Positions 1-6,270 of a stretch of DNA of 10,424 bases are shown piece after piece (the first letter of the stretch is position 1; each line of letters starts with the position of its first letter). The stretch comes from an uncultured Lysobacter sp. (GTDB taxonomy: Bacteria > Pseudomonadota > Gammaproteobacteria > Xanthomonadales > Xanthomonadaceae). The position numbers were made by a program, and so were the translations under genes. The notes beneath the pieces were generated by a model. That model saw only the letters and a list, made by a program, of their open reading frames with translations, did not search any database and was not told the origin of the DNA. The stretch spans positions 1 through 10,424 of the forward strand of contig CAMLID010000105.1 of assembly GCA_946480055.1 (NCBI GenBank), given 5' to 3'.

Positions 1-1025
1 TCGCCGGCCAGATCGCGGCCGCGCTCGCCGCCGGCAACAGCGTGATCGCCAAGCCGGCCGAGCAGACCAACCTGATCGGCTACTACGCGGTCAAGCTGCT
101 GCACGAAGCCGGCGTGCCGGAAGCGGTGCTGCAGTTCCTGCCCGGCGACGGCGCCACCGTCGGTGCCGCGCTCACCCGCGATCCGCGCGTGGCGGGCGTC
201 GCCTTCACCGGTTCCACCGACACCGCGCGTGCGATCAACCGCGCACTCGCCGCGCGCGACGCCGCGATCGGCGTGCTGATCGCCGAGACCGGCGGCCAGA
301 ACGCGCTGATCGCCGACTCGTCCTCGCTGCCGGAACAGCTGGTCAAGGACGCGATCGGCTCGGCCTTCACCTCGGCCGGCCAGCGCTGCTCGGCCGCGCG
401 CGTGCTGTTCGTGCAGGAAGACATCGCCGACAAGGTCACTTCGATGCTGGCCGGCGCGATGGCCGAGCTGAAGGTCGGCGACCCCGGCCTGCTCTCGACC
501 GACGTCGGCCCGGTGATCGACGAAGACGCGCTGAAGATGCTGGTCGATCACGCCGCGCGCATGGACAAGGAAGCGACCAAGATCGGCGAGGTCGCGGTCG
601 ACGCCGACAGCGCCCACGGCAGCTTCTTCGCCCCGCGCGCCTACGCGCTCAAGTCGCTGGACCAACTGCACAAGGAAGTCTTCGGCCCGGTGCTGCACGT
701 GATCCGCTGGAAGGGCGATCAGCTCGACGCGGTGATCGACGCGATCAACGCCACCGGCTACGGCCTGACCCTGGGCATCCACTCGCGCATCGACGAGACC
801 ATCGAGCGCATCAGCGCGCGGGTCCGGGTCGGCAACTGCTACGTCAACCGCAACCAGATCGGCGCGGTCGTCGGCGTGCAGCCCTTCGGCGGCCAGAACC
901 TGTCCGGCACCGGCCCCAAGGCCGGCGGCCCGCACTACCTGCCGCGCTTCACCACCGAGAAGACGATCACCGTCAACACCACGGCCGCGGGCGGCAACGC
1001 GTCGCTGCTGACCTTGGGCGACTGA
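1..1025 (+). CDS. putA: Bifunctional proline dehydrogenase / P5C dehydrogenase PutA, C-terminal part (5' truncated by window edge)
   Basis: This is the NAD-dependent L-glutamate-gamma-semialdehyde (P5C) dehydrogenase half of PutA, which oxidises the product of proline dehydrogenase to glutamate. The open frame is entered at base 3 with no start codon needed, so the gene continues to the left; the GTG at 42 is internal. Visible aldehyde dehydrogenase hallmarks are the cofactor-binding AKPAEQT (lysine at 51-53), FTGSTDTAR, the general-base glutamate in ETGGQN (codon 285-287) and the nucleophilic cysteine in SAGQRCSA (codon 387-389). The GVQPFGGQNLSGTGPKAGG stretch and following HYLPRF are typical of PutA and related P5C dehydrogenases. 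The C-terminus ends NASLLTLGD before TGA at 1023. About 340 codons are visible of a protein usually longer than 1000 residues, so the proline dehydrogenase domain is not seen. A free-standing P5C dehydrogenase cannot be fully excluded. Confidence 0.93.
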   Translation, partial: AGQIAAALAAGNSVIAKPAEQTNLIGYYAVKLLHEAGVPEAVLQFLPGDGATVGAALTRDPRVAGVAFTGSTDTARAINRALAARDAAIGVLIAETGGQNALIADSSSLPEQLVKDAIGSAFTSAGQRCSAARVLFVQEDIADKVTSMLAGAMAELKVGDPGLLSTDVGPVIDEDALKMLVDHAARMDKEATKIGEVAVDADSAHGSFFAPRAYALKSLDQLHKEVFGPVLHVIRWKGDQLDAVIDAINATGYGLTLGIHSRIDETIERISARVRVGNCYVNRNQIGAVVGVQPFGGQNLSGTGPKAGGPHYLPRFTTEKTITVNTTAAGGNASLLTLGD

Positions 1026-1052
1026 TCCGACGCCGCATCACGCTGCAACGAG

Positions 1053-1078
1053 AGCCCCGCCGAGTGCGGGGCTTTTCG
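1053..1078 (+). terminator. Intrinsic terminator of putA
   Basis: A perfect 8-bp stem (AGCCCCGC at 1053-1060, GCGGGGCT at 1066-1073) with loop CGAGT is followed by a T-rich run TTTTCGTTT. It lies 28 bases after the putA stop. Read on the minus strand the tail is CTCGTTG, so it should be weaker in that direction. Confidence 0.88.
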
Positions 1079-1095
1079 TTTGCGCGCTCAGGACG

Positions 1096-1212
1096 TCACG
1101 GCTTGCGCGCGTAAGGCATGCTCGCGCCACCATCGGTCCGGTGCAGGCGCGACAGCACCCAGGCGCTGAACGCGGCGGCCAGCAAGGCCGATGGTTCGCT
1201 ACGGCGATGCAT
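1096..1212 (-). CDS. Possible small membrane protein or C-terminal remnant of a lost gene (38 codons)
   Basis: I do not recognise this sequence. The leftward frame from ATG at 1212 to TGA at 1096 encodes a short N-terminus (MHRRSEP), a hydrophobic stretch (ALLAAAFSAWVL) and a polar tail ending MPYARKP. Nineteen consecutive codons (TCG at 1191-1189 to ACC at 1137-1135) all end in G or C, as in the real genes nearby. The first seven codons include CAT, CGT, GAA and CCA and look less coding-like, and no good ribosome binding site precedes the ATG. This fits either a tiny gene or the surviving 3' end of a truncated gene. It lies beyond the terminator of the gene at 1334-3076, so it would need its own promoter, and I see none. 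A chance open frame in GC-rich DNA remains possible. Confidence 0.25.
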   Translation of the reverse strand: MHRRSEPSALLAAAFSAWVLSRLHRTDGGASMPYARKP

Positions 1213-1250
1213 CGGCCTATGGGACACCCGGTTGCGCGGGAGCTGGCTGG

Positions 1251-1279
1251 AAAGAGAGCCCCGCTGCAAGCGGGGCTCT
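1251..1279 (-). terminator. Intrinsic terminator of the exported-protein gene
   Basis: A perfect 10-bp stem (AGAGCCCCGC at 1255-1264, GCGGGGCTCT at 1270-1279) has loop TGCAA. On the minus strand it is followed by CTTTCC, a short U tract. It lies 55 bases beyond the TAA stop at 1334. On the plus strand the stem is followed by TGGGAAAC, so it should not act rightwards. Confidence 0.75.
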
Positions 1280-1333
1280 TGGGAAACGCACTGCGATCTT
1301 TCCGATCGCCGCGGCGTATTGCCGCGACAGGGC

Positions 1334-3076
1334 TTACGGAATCGGGTTGCCGCCGCCACCTCCGCCGCAGCCGGTCCAGCCGGCCATGTTACGGACGGTT
1401 CGGGTCGCGCTCTGTCCGTCGGCGCTGCCGACGACCAAGGTCGCGAGGACCCCGACGTCGATTTCGGCCGACGCCCCGGATTGCCACAGCACGTTGCTCC
1501 AGCTGTAGGAGTACGGCGGCAAGCCGCCGAAGACCTGCGCCGTCGCCGTCACCGTTTCGCCGCAGCCCCGGATCGACGCCGGCAGGGTCACGACCAGGGC
1601 CGCGACCGGCTCGTAGGCGACGCGGTCGTCGAACAGCTGCGCCCAGCGGCCGTCGAAGCCGCCGTTCTGCGACAGGTTCCAGCCGTTGCCCAGCCACACG
1701 CCGGCTTCGTAATGCTCGCGGGTGTCGATGGCGCCGGAGTGGACCAGGAAGTCGTGCTGGCGCCAGTAGTTGCCCAGCGACGCGTAGTCGCCGCTAGCAT
1801 CGGCGCGGTTGCGGTTGTAACTGTCGCGCCCGGCGCCGCTGTAGCCGTCGAGCTTGTCGGAGCCGGAGATGGTGTCGGCATTGGTTTCCGCCGAATAACC
1901 GCCCCAGAACCAGGCCTTGGCGAGCACGCCTTCGCGACCGTCGGTGAGGCTGGAACTCATGATGTCGCGCGACCCCAGATAGAAGCGCTGCAGGCCGGCC
2001 GGCACTTCGACCTGCCCGGCTTCGTTCGCGATCGGCTCGTCCAGCAGCACATCGACGATGACGTTGGTGGTCCAGTTGGTCGACCAAGCCGAACCCGACC
2101 ACTGAGTGACGTGGATGTCGGCGAGATCCTGCAGCTCGTAAGTGATGCGCTTGACCAGCGACCACGACACCGTGTCGTCGCGTCCGGCCGCCAGGCTGGC
2201 GGCGTTGCCGTAGTTGATCGCACTCGCCCCCCAGGCCGACACCGCCGCGGACGAAGTTTCCGGCACCCACACGTAGTGCACCGATTTGTCGTCGTCGTTG
2301 GTCACCTCGACTTCGGCCGAGTTGTTGGCGGTCCTGCGCGCGGCGATCGTGCTGTAGGCGTCCTGCACGAAATGCAGCTCGTGGCCGTGCGTACCGAGCT
2401 CGGTGTTGTCCTCGTCGGCCTGCCAGATCATCACGTGCTTGCCGCCGGCGACCTGCATGAAGTTCAGGTCGGCGCTGCCGTTGCTGCGCATCACGTGGTC
2501 CTTGTGACTGGTGATGGTGACGTGGCCCACGTACTCGCCCGCGCCGCCGGGTATGCCGGTCACCGCGCGCACCACGACCTCGATGCGCTCCCAGTCGTGG
2601 ATCTCGTTGGCCTTCTTATCGACCGGGTGATAGACGTGATACAGCAGCACCAGCCCCTTGTTGTTGCCGTCCATGTACTCGATCGCCGACGCGTACAGCG
2701 TGGGCCGGATGCGCCAGTTCTGATAAGCGCCGGAACCGGCCGCCGACGCGGCGATGTACTGCGGCAACAGGCTCGGCCAGCTGTAGCGGTTGTTGGAGAA
2801 ATTGCCGTCGCGGTCGAAATCGTAGTTCGAGATCCAATCGCGGCCCTTCTTGCTGCTGCTCTCTTCGGCGCGCTGCATGATCACCGGCGCGTAGTACTCC
2901 AGATAGGCCTTGCGTTCGGCCTGGGTCAGCAACCACGCCTGCGCGGCGGCCTCGCGACTGGGCAATGCGGCGACGACGAAAGCCAACACGATCAATAGCC
3001 AGCGCAAACACACACGCATAGCGTTGCCGCCACCGTCGTTCGCGACGAATGGCGCGGAGCGAGAAACGAAGTCCAT
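1334..3076 (-). CDS. Exported protein of unknown function with HDWE motif, PKD/SprB-like C-terminal domain and poly-Gly tail
   Basis: No named family is certain. The 580 residues begin with a long polar segment, then a signal peptide (RWLLIVLAFVVAALPSREAAA, split here as a hydrophobic core at about 25-38 and AAAQA at 43-47), so the product is exported. I chose the ATG at 3076 because AAGGAG lies six bases before it. An internal ATG at 3019 (residue 20) would give a more normal signal peptide but has only a weak ribosome site. Residues 60-235 contain YYAPVI, YDFDRDGNFSNN, LYHVYHP, IHDWERIEVVV (HDWE at 160-163), ITSHKDH and GTHGHELHF. This histidine/acid-rich order recalls the NPP1/necrosis-inducing and Vps62-like folds, a tentative resemblance only. 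Residues about 490-567 include FGGLPPYSYSWS, typical of PKD/SprB-like beta-sandwich domains. C504 and C570 could form a disulfide. The end is six or more glycines then NPIP. It appears monocistronic, with its own leader and terminator. Confidence 0.8.
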   Translation of the reverse strand: MDFVSRSAPFVANDGGGNAMRVCLRWLLIVLAFVVAALPSREAAAQAWLLTQAERKAYLEYYAPVIMQRAEESSSKKGRDWISNYDFDRDGNFSNNRYSWPSLLPQYIAASAAGSGAYQNWRIRPTLYASAIEYMDGNNKGLVLLYHVYHPVDKKANEIHDWERIEVVVRAVTGIPGGAGEYVGHVTITSHKDHVMRSNGSADLNFMQVAGGKHVMIWQADEDNTELGTHGHELHFVQDAYSTIAARRTANNSAEVEVTNDDDKSVHYVWVPETSSAAVSAWGASAINYGNAASLAAGRDDTVSWSLVKRITYELQDLADIHVTQWSGSAWSTNWTTNVIVDVLLDEPIANEAGQVEVPAGLQRFYLGSRDIMSSSLTDGREGVLAKAWFWGGYSAETNADTISGSDKLDGYSGAGRDSYNRNRADASGDYASLGNYWRQHDFLVHSGAIDTREHYEAGVWLGNGWNLSQNGGFDGRWAQLFDDRVAYEPVAALVVTLPASIRGCGETVTATAQVFGGLPPYSYSWSNVLWQSGASAEIDVGVLATLVVGSADGQSATRTVRNMAGWTGCGGGGGGNPIP

Positions 3077-3237
3077 GAGCGTCTCCTTAGTCCATCAAGG
3101 CGCCTGCGTTGCAGGCGTGTCCACGATGCGGCGCGCCCGGTCTCCTTCGGTCCGTGGAGGCCGGACGTCCCGCGGCCTCCCCATGAGTCGCCGCGCGCAT
3201 CGCGACCATCTCTCCACCCGTGCGCGGGCGCTGTCAA
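3077..3237 (-). promoter_or_regulatory. Upstream region of the exported-protein gene: candidate -35 box, two perfect hairpins, strong ribosome site
   Basis: On the minus strand a perfect TTGACA lies at 3237-3232, but I see no good -10 at the right distance, the nearest being AGAGAT at 3213-3208, so the promoter call is tentative. Downstream are two perfect inverted repeats. One has an 8-bp stem (GGAGGCCG at 3156-3163 with CGGCCTCC at 3173-3180, 9-base loop). The other has a 7-bp stem (CGCCTGC at 3101-3107 with GCAGGCG at 3111-3117, 3-base loop). The ribosome site AAGGAG at 3088-3083 comes right after the second hairpin. The hairpins lack T tails, so they are not ordinary terminators. Confidence 0.35.
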
Positions 3238-3279
3238 GAAACGCGTGCGCCCCGGCGCATCCGTGCCACATTCAGGCAC

Positions 3280-3307
3280 AAAAAAAGCCCCGCCGAAGCG
3301 GGGCTTT
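3280..3307 (-). terminator. Intrinsic terminator of fadL
   Basis: A perfect 10-bp stem (3284-3293 with 3298-3307) closes on a TTCG tetraloop when read on the minus strand, with the stabilising C(UUCG)G arrangement. A seven-T tail (3286-3280) follows. It lies 24 bases after the TGA at 3331 and separates this gene from the exported-protein gene on the same strand. Confidence 0.93.
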
Positions 3308-3330
3308 CGGTGTCGCGATGTCGCGTCGGA

Positions 3331-4689
3331 TCAGAAGTGGTACTGAGCCGAAACGCCGAACAGGTTCACGTTGCTGTCGTAGGAACCGAACAGACGCTGG
3401 CCGCCCGCGGCCGCCGGCGTGACGATGCCGATTTCCGGGGTGTCCGGCTCGATGCGCACGTAGGAGAAGTTCAGCTCGAGGTTCTCGCTGAAGTTCCAGG
3501 TGGCGCCGAACGAATACCAGCGGCGATCCTCGTCCGGCAGGCGCGGGGTGCGCGCGGCGTACGTGGTCGGGGTTTCGTCGTAGGCGTAGCCGGCGCGCAG
3601 GGTCCAGGTGTCGTTGAGCTTGTACTCGCCGCCCAGCGCCATGAAGCGCGTGGTATCCCAGCCGAAGTGCTCGACCGAATCCGGATCCGGATTGGCGAAG
3701 TCGATGCGGATTTCCTGCAGCGACGACCAATCGGTCTCGGAGTAGTCGGCCATCAGCGAGAACTGGTCGTTGAACTTGTACTCGACGCTGACGGTGGTGA
3801 CCGACGGGGTGGTCAGCTTGGCCAGAACCTTGCCGTCCTGGAACAGCGGACGGGTGGTCGGGCTGGCAGCGAACACCGCGGCGACGTTGCCCGGCACGGT
3901 CCAATCGACCGAGCCCTCGAGGTCGTGGTCGATTTCCGAGCGATGCGACAGGCCGATGGCCAGCTTGTCGTTCGGGCGGAAGTTGACGCCGATGATCCAG
4001 CCCAGGCCGGTGTCGTCGCCTTCGACCTTGGCGAAGCCGTCGGAAGCCTGCGGACGCGCGAACGGCAGCGGACGGGTCGCCGGGTTACCGAACAGCAGGG
4101 TGCCGAAGTCGACCGACTTCGACAGCTCGGCCTCGGCCTTTTCCCAGACGATGCCGGCGCCGACCGACAGGTGATCCGGAACCAGCTCGAACGCGGCCGA
4201 CAGGGTCAGGTCGACGGTCTTGAGCTCGGACTTGGCGGCGTAGTAGCGGCCGACCCAGCCGTTCTCGTATTCGGTCTTCAGGCCGAACGGCGCGCTGACC
4301 ATGGCGCCCACGGACAGGCCGTTGTCGAACTTGTGGATGATCGACATCGCCGGAACCGGGGTCATGTCGCCGGCTTCGCCGCCGTCGCCGCCGGTGAGCG
4401 GACGGCCGAGCACGTCGTAACCGCCGCCGCTGAACTTGGCGTTGAGGTCGATGACGGTGACGTCGGCCTGGAAGGTGGTGCCTTCGAATTGGGTCATCGC
4501 AGCCGGGTTGTTGGCGACGACGGAGGTGTCGCCCGCGGCCACGCCGGAGCCGGCGAACGCGCGACCCATGGCCTTGACGCTGTTTTCCTTGAGCTGGAAG
4601 CCCGAAGCGTGGACTTGGCCAAAGGCCAAGGCGCCAGTGATGCCCAGCGCGAGGGCGGTCAGGCGCGTATAGCGGTGTGCGTGTTGCAT
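3331..4689 (-). CDS. fadL: FadL-family outer-membrane transport protein
   Basis: FadL-type proteins are 14-stranded outer-membrane barrels that take up long-chain fatty acids or other hydrophobic compounds. I chose the ATG at 4689 (452 residues) because GGAG lies nine bases before it; the in-frame ATG at 4704 lacks a ribosome site. Residues 1-28 are a signal peptide ending QVHA, and the mature protein should begin SGFQLKENS, matching the AGFQLNE start of mature E. coli FadL. The N-terminal hatch follows with AMGRAFAGSGVA and NNPAAMTQF, the most conserved FadL region. The rest shows alternating beta-strand patterns with aromatic girdles (for example GWVGRYYAAKS, VEYKFNDQFSLMADYSE, LGGEYKLNDTWTLRAGYAYD) and ends in the C-terminal phenylalanine (AQYHF) needed for barrel assembly. 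Length is close to the 446 residues of the E. coli protein. The substrate cannot be told from sequence. It has its own promoter and terminator. Confidence 0.92.
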   Translation of the reverse strand: MQHAHRYTRLTALALGITGALAFGQVHASGFQLKENSVKAMGRAFAGSGVAAGDTSVVANNPAAMTQFEGTTFQADVTVIDLNAKFSGGGYDVLGRPLTGGDGGEAGDMTPVPAMSIIHKFDNGLSVGAMVSAPFGLKTEYENGWVGRYYAAKSELKTVDLTLSAAFELVPDHLSVGAGIVWEKAEAELSKSVDFGTLLFGNPATRPLPFARPQASDGFAKVEGDDTGLGWIIGVNFRPNDKLAIGLSHRSEIDHDLEGSVDWTVPGNVAAVFAASPTTRPLFQDGKVLAKLTTPSVTTVSVEYKFNDQFSLMADYSETDWSSLQEIRIDFANPDPDSVEHFGWDTTRFMALGGEYKLNDTWTLRAGYAYDETPTTYAARTPRLPDEDRRWYSFGATWNFSENLELNFSYVRIEPDTPEIGIVTPAAAGGQRLFGSYDSNVNLFGVSAQYHF

Positions 4690-4803
4690 GCGTGTAGTCT
4701 CCATTGGAGTATTTTTGGTGTTCCGCGGCTGTCCTTGCGGTCCCCGGCTGTGCCGGACCCCGCGCCCGCCGGAATGCCCCTCCCGACGTACGACGCCGTA
4801 TGC

Positions 4804-4834
4804 ACTATAGCGCGGCCGTTAACTGAAAGCTAAC
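4804..4834 (-). promoter_or_regulatory. Candidate fadL promoter with overlapping operator-like dyad
   Basis: On the minus strand a TATAGT -10 (4809-4804) follows a TTAGCT -35-like box (4833-4828) with an 18-base spacer. The 17-bp imperfect palindrome GTTAACTGAAAGCTAAC (4818-4834, arms GTTA-CT and AG-TAAC) covers the -35 and part of the spacer, where a repressor would block polymerase. The untranslated leader would be about 110 bases and contains a bulged hairpin at 4739-4759. A fatty-acid-responsive regulator is an inference from the target gene; the dyad does not match a motif I can name with certainty. Confidence 0.5.
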
Positions 4835-4933
4835 AATAGGACGCCTGTCCCACCGCTACCGTTTTTGGCTTCCTACCGTGCCGGTTTCCCCCTGTTCGTA
4901 CCGGCCGGACTGGAATACGCGACGCCCCGACCG

Positions 4934-5626
4934 ATGTTCATCGCCATCCCCTCCCGCGAAAAAGCACCCCTGCGCTGGGCCACCCCCCTGCTGTTCGCAG
5001 CGCTGTGGCTGTGTTTCATCGGTTCGGCCCTGCTGCCGGACACGGAGGAGCGCCGGCTGATGCTGGAATGGGGCGCGCTGTCGGGCGGCCTGTCCACCCC
5101 GGCGGCCTGGTGGGACGCGATCCGCGACGGCAGCGGCCTGCGCCTGTTCAGCGCCCTGTTCCTGCACGCCGACTGGGCCCATCTGCTCGGCAACCTGGTG
5201 TTCCTGCTGATTTTCGGCCTGCCGGCGGAGCGGACCATGGGGCCCTGGCGGTTCCTGGCCCTGTTCCTGTGCGGGGGCGCGGTCGCCAACCTGGCGGCGG
5301 TGATCGTGATCGGCACCCCCGACCGGCTGATCATCGGCGCCAGCGGCGCGGTCTCGGCCCTGATCGGCGCCTACCTGGCGCTGTTCCCGGGCGCCAAGCT
5401 CGGGGTAGTGGTGCCGCTGGGGCTGTTCCTGCAGTTCGTGAAGGTGCCGGCGCCGCTGCTGATCGGGGTCTGGGCGCTGCTGCAAGTGGTGTTCACCTTC
5501 ATCGGCCCGGCCTTCGGCGCGGTGGCGTGGTCGGCGCATCTGGCCGGCTTCGCCTTCGGCGGCGCGTTCGCGCTGATCGCGCGCGCGGGCATCGCGCGGC
5601 GGATGCGGCGCCGGCGCGGCTTCTGA
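4934..5626 (+). CDS. Rhomboid family intramembrane serine protease
   Basis: Rhomboids cut membrane proteins within or next to their transmembrane segments in the inner membrane. From ATG at 4934 the protein has 230 residues and almost no cytoplasmic N-domain, so it is a compact six-helix core. Visible family marks are LFLHADWAHLLGNLVFL in helix 2 (H83 and N87, the HxxxN oxyanion pair), the active-site GASGAVSAL with serine S137 in helix 4, and SAHLAGFAFGGA with catalytic H202 in the last helix. The L1 loop, residues about 35-70, carries tryptophans. The tail is strongly basic (ARRMRRRRG), fitting the positive-inside rule for a cytoplasmic C-terminus. No clear ribosome site precedes 4934. The frame is open further upstream to a TTG at 4865, but that extension is not rhomboid-like. 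The gene diverges from fadL and lies 99 bases before the DUF1820 gene. Its physiological substrate is unknown. Confidence 0.92.
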   Translation: MFIAIPSREKAPLRWATPLLFAALWLCFIGSALLPDTEERRLMLEWGALSGGLSTPAAWWDAIRDGSGLRLFSALFLHADWAHLLGNLVFLLIFGLPAERTMGPWRFLALFLCGGAVANLAAVIVIGTPDRLIIGASGAVSALIGAYLALFPGAKLGVVVPLGLFLQFVKVPAPLLIGVWALLQVVFTFIGPAFGAVAWSAHLAGFAFGGAFALIARAGIARRMRRRRGF

Positions 5627-5725
5627 GCGCGGCGCGGCCTTGCAAGTCACGGCCGCGACCCTACTTTCGTTATACCCAGCGAGATCGCCGCGAACGCGGC
5701 CCGCCCCTCTCCACCGACACCCGCC

Positions 5726-6046
5726 ATGGCCAAGACGCTCTACAAAGTCACCTTCCTCAACGCCGGCAAGGTCTACGAGCTGTACGCGCGGCACGTGGCC
5801 TCGGGCGCGCTGTGGGGGTTCACCGAAGTCGGCGAGCTGGTCTTCGACGTGCACGAAGGCCTGGTCGTCGATCCGACCGAAGAGCGCCTGCGCGACGAGT
5901 TCGGCAACACCCGCATGCTGCATCTGCCGATGCACAGCATCGTGCGTATCGAGGAAGTCGAGCGCAAAGGCCAATCGGCGATCCGCGATGCGGCGACCGG
6001 CGAGAAGGTGGTCACGCCGTTCCCGCTGCCGGCGAAACCGCGCTGA
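5726..6046 (+). CDS. DUF1820 family protein
   Basis: This 106-residue soluble protein matches the DUF1820 family of small proteobacterial proteins, for which I know no established function. Typical family text is visible: LYKVTFLNAGKVYELYARHV at the N-terminus, GFTEVGELVF at about 31-40, VVDPTEERLRDEFGNT at about 47-62 and LHLPMHSIVRIEEVERKGQ at about 65-83. There is no signal peptide or membrane segment, so it should be cytoplasmic. The ATG at 5726 fits the usual family start (MxKxLYKV), although no Shine-Dalgarno sequence is evident. It follows the rhomboid gene in the same direction after 99 bases and may be co-transcribed with it, though a weak promoter in the gap cannot be ruled out. A terminator lies about 150 bases downstream. 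Confidence 0.9.
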   Translation: MAKTLYKVTFLNAGKVYELYARHVASGALWGFTEVGELVFDVHEGLVVDPTEERLRDEFGNTRMLHLPMHSIVRIEEVERKGQSAIRDAATGEKVVTPFPLPAKPR

Positions 6047-6197
6047 CGCCGACGCGTCGTACAGAGCCCATGCGATCGATGAGCGGCGCACTGCGGCTCG
6101 AACGCCTGGACTTCGCCGTGGCGGGCGCCGCGATCGCCGGTTGACTGACGCCGGCGCTCGCAACGCGATCGAGAACGACGACGCGCCCGGATATGAG

Positions 6198-6226
6198 AAC
6201 GCCCGGCTTGAAGCCGGGCGTTTTCG
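6198..6226. terminator. Intrinsic terminator between convergent DUF1820 and ctp genes
   Basis: A perfect stem (AACGCCCGGC at 6198-6207 with GCCGGGCGTT at 6213-6222, loop TTGAA) is followed on the plus strand by further Ts (TTTTCG at 6221-6226). It suits termination of the rightward DUF1820 transcript. On the minus strand it lies 49 bases after the ctp stop, but there the tail CTCATATC is poor in U, so leftward action is likely weaker. Confidence 0.82.
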
Positions 6227-6270
6227 CATTCGTCGCAACGGGCCCGCGCGGTCTCGCGGCGTCCGGATGC

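Larger units (their letters stand above)
1026..1333. other. Intergenic region between putA and the convergent exported-protein gene
   Basis: This 308-base gap holds two intrinsic terminators, one for each converging gene, and between them the doubtful 38-codon frame at 1096-1212. I see no RNA gene, no insertion-sequence end and no convincing promoter. The 1213-1250 part shows no structure I can interpret. Confidence 0.6.

Noticed and set aside
1118..2998. 626-codon plus-strand frame opposite the exported-protein gene
   Set aside because: It is an antisense shadow of a GC-rich gene. Its translation is rich in Arg, Ala, Val and Gly without domain patterns, while the minus frame has a ribosome site, signal peptide and terminator.
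3220..4833. 537-codon plus-strand frame opposite fadL
   Set aside because: The minus strand clearly encodes a full FadL with signal peptide and C-terminal phenylalanine. The plus frame also runs through the fadL terminator and promoter, and its composition is that of an antisense shadow.
5640..5675. TTGCAA and TTATAC as a promoter for the DUF1820 gene
   Set aside because: The spacing between the boxes is about 24 bases, too long for a sigma-70 promoter, and no alternative -10 at 16-18 bases matches well.
6070..6144. 24-codon plus-strand frame after the DUF1820 gene
   Set aside because: It is too short to judge, has no ribosome site and lies before the terminator of the upstream gene. The stretch 6047-6197 otherwise shows nothing I can identify.
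4856..6238. 460-codon minus-strand frame across the rhomboid and DUF1820 genes
   Set aside because: It covers two well-recognised plus-strand genes and the gap between them. Its product is a low-complexity Gln/Arg/Ala-rich string with no recognisable domain.
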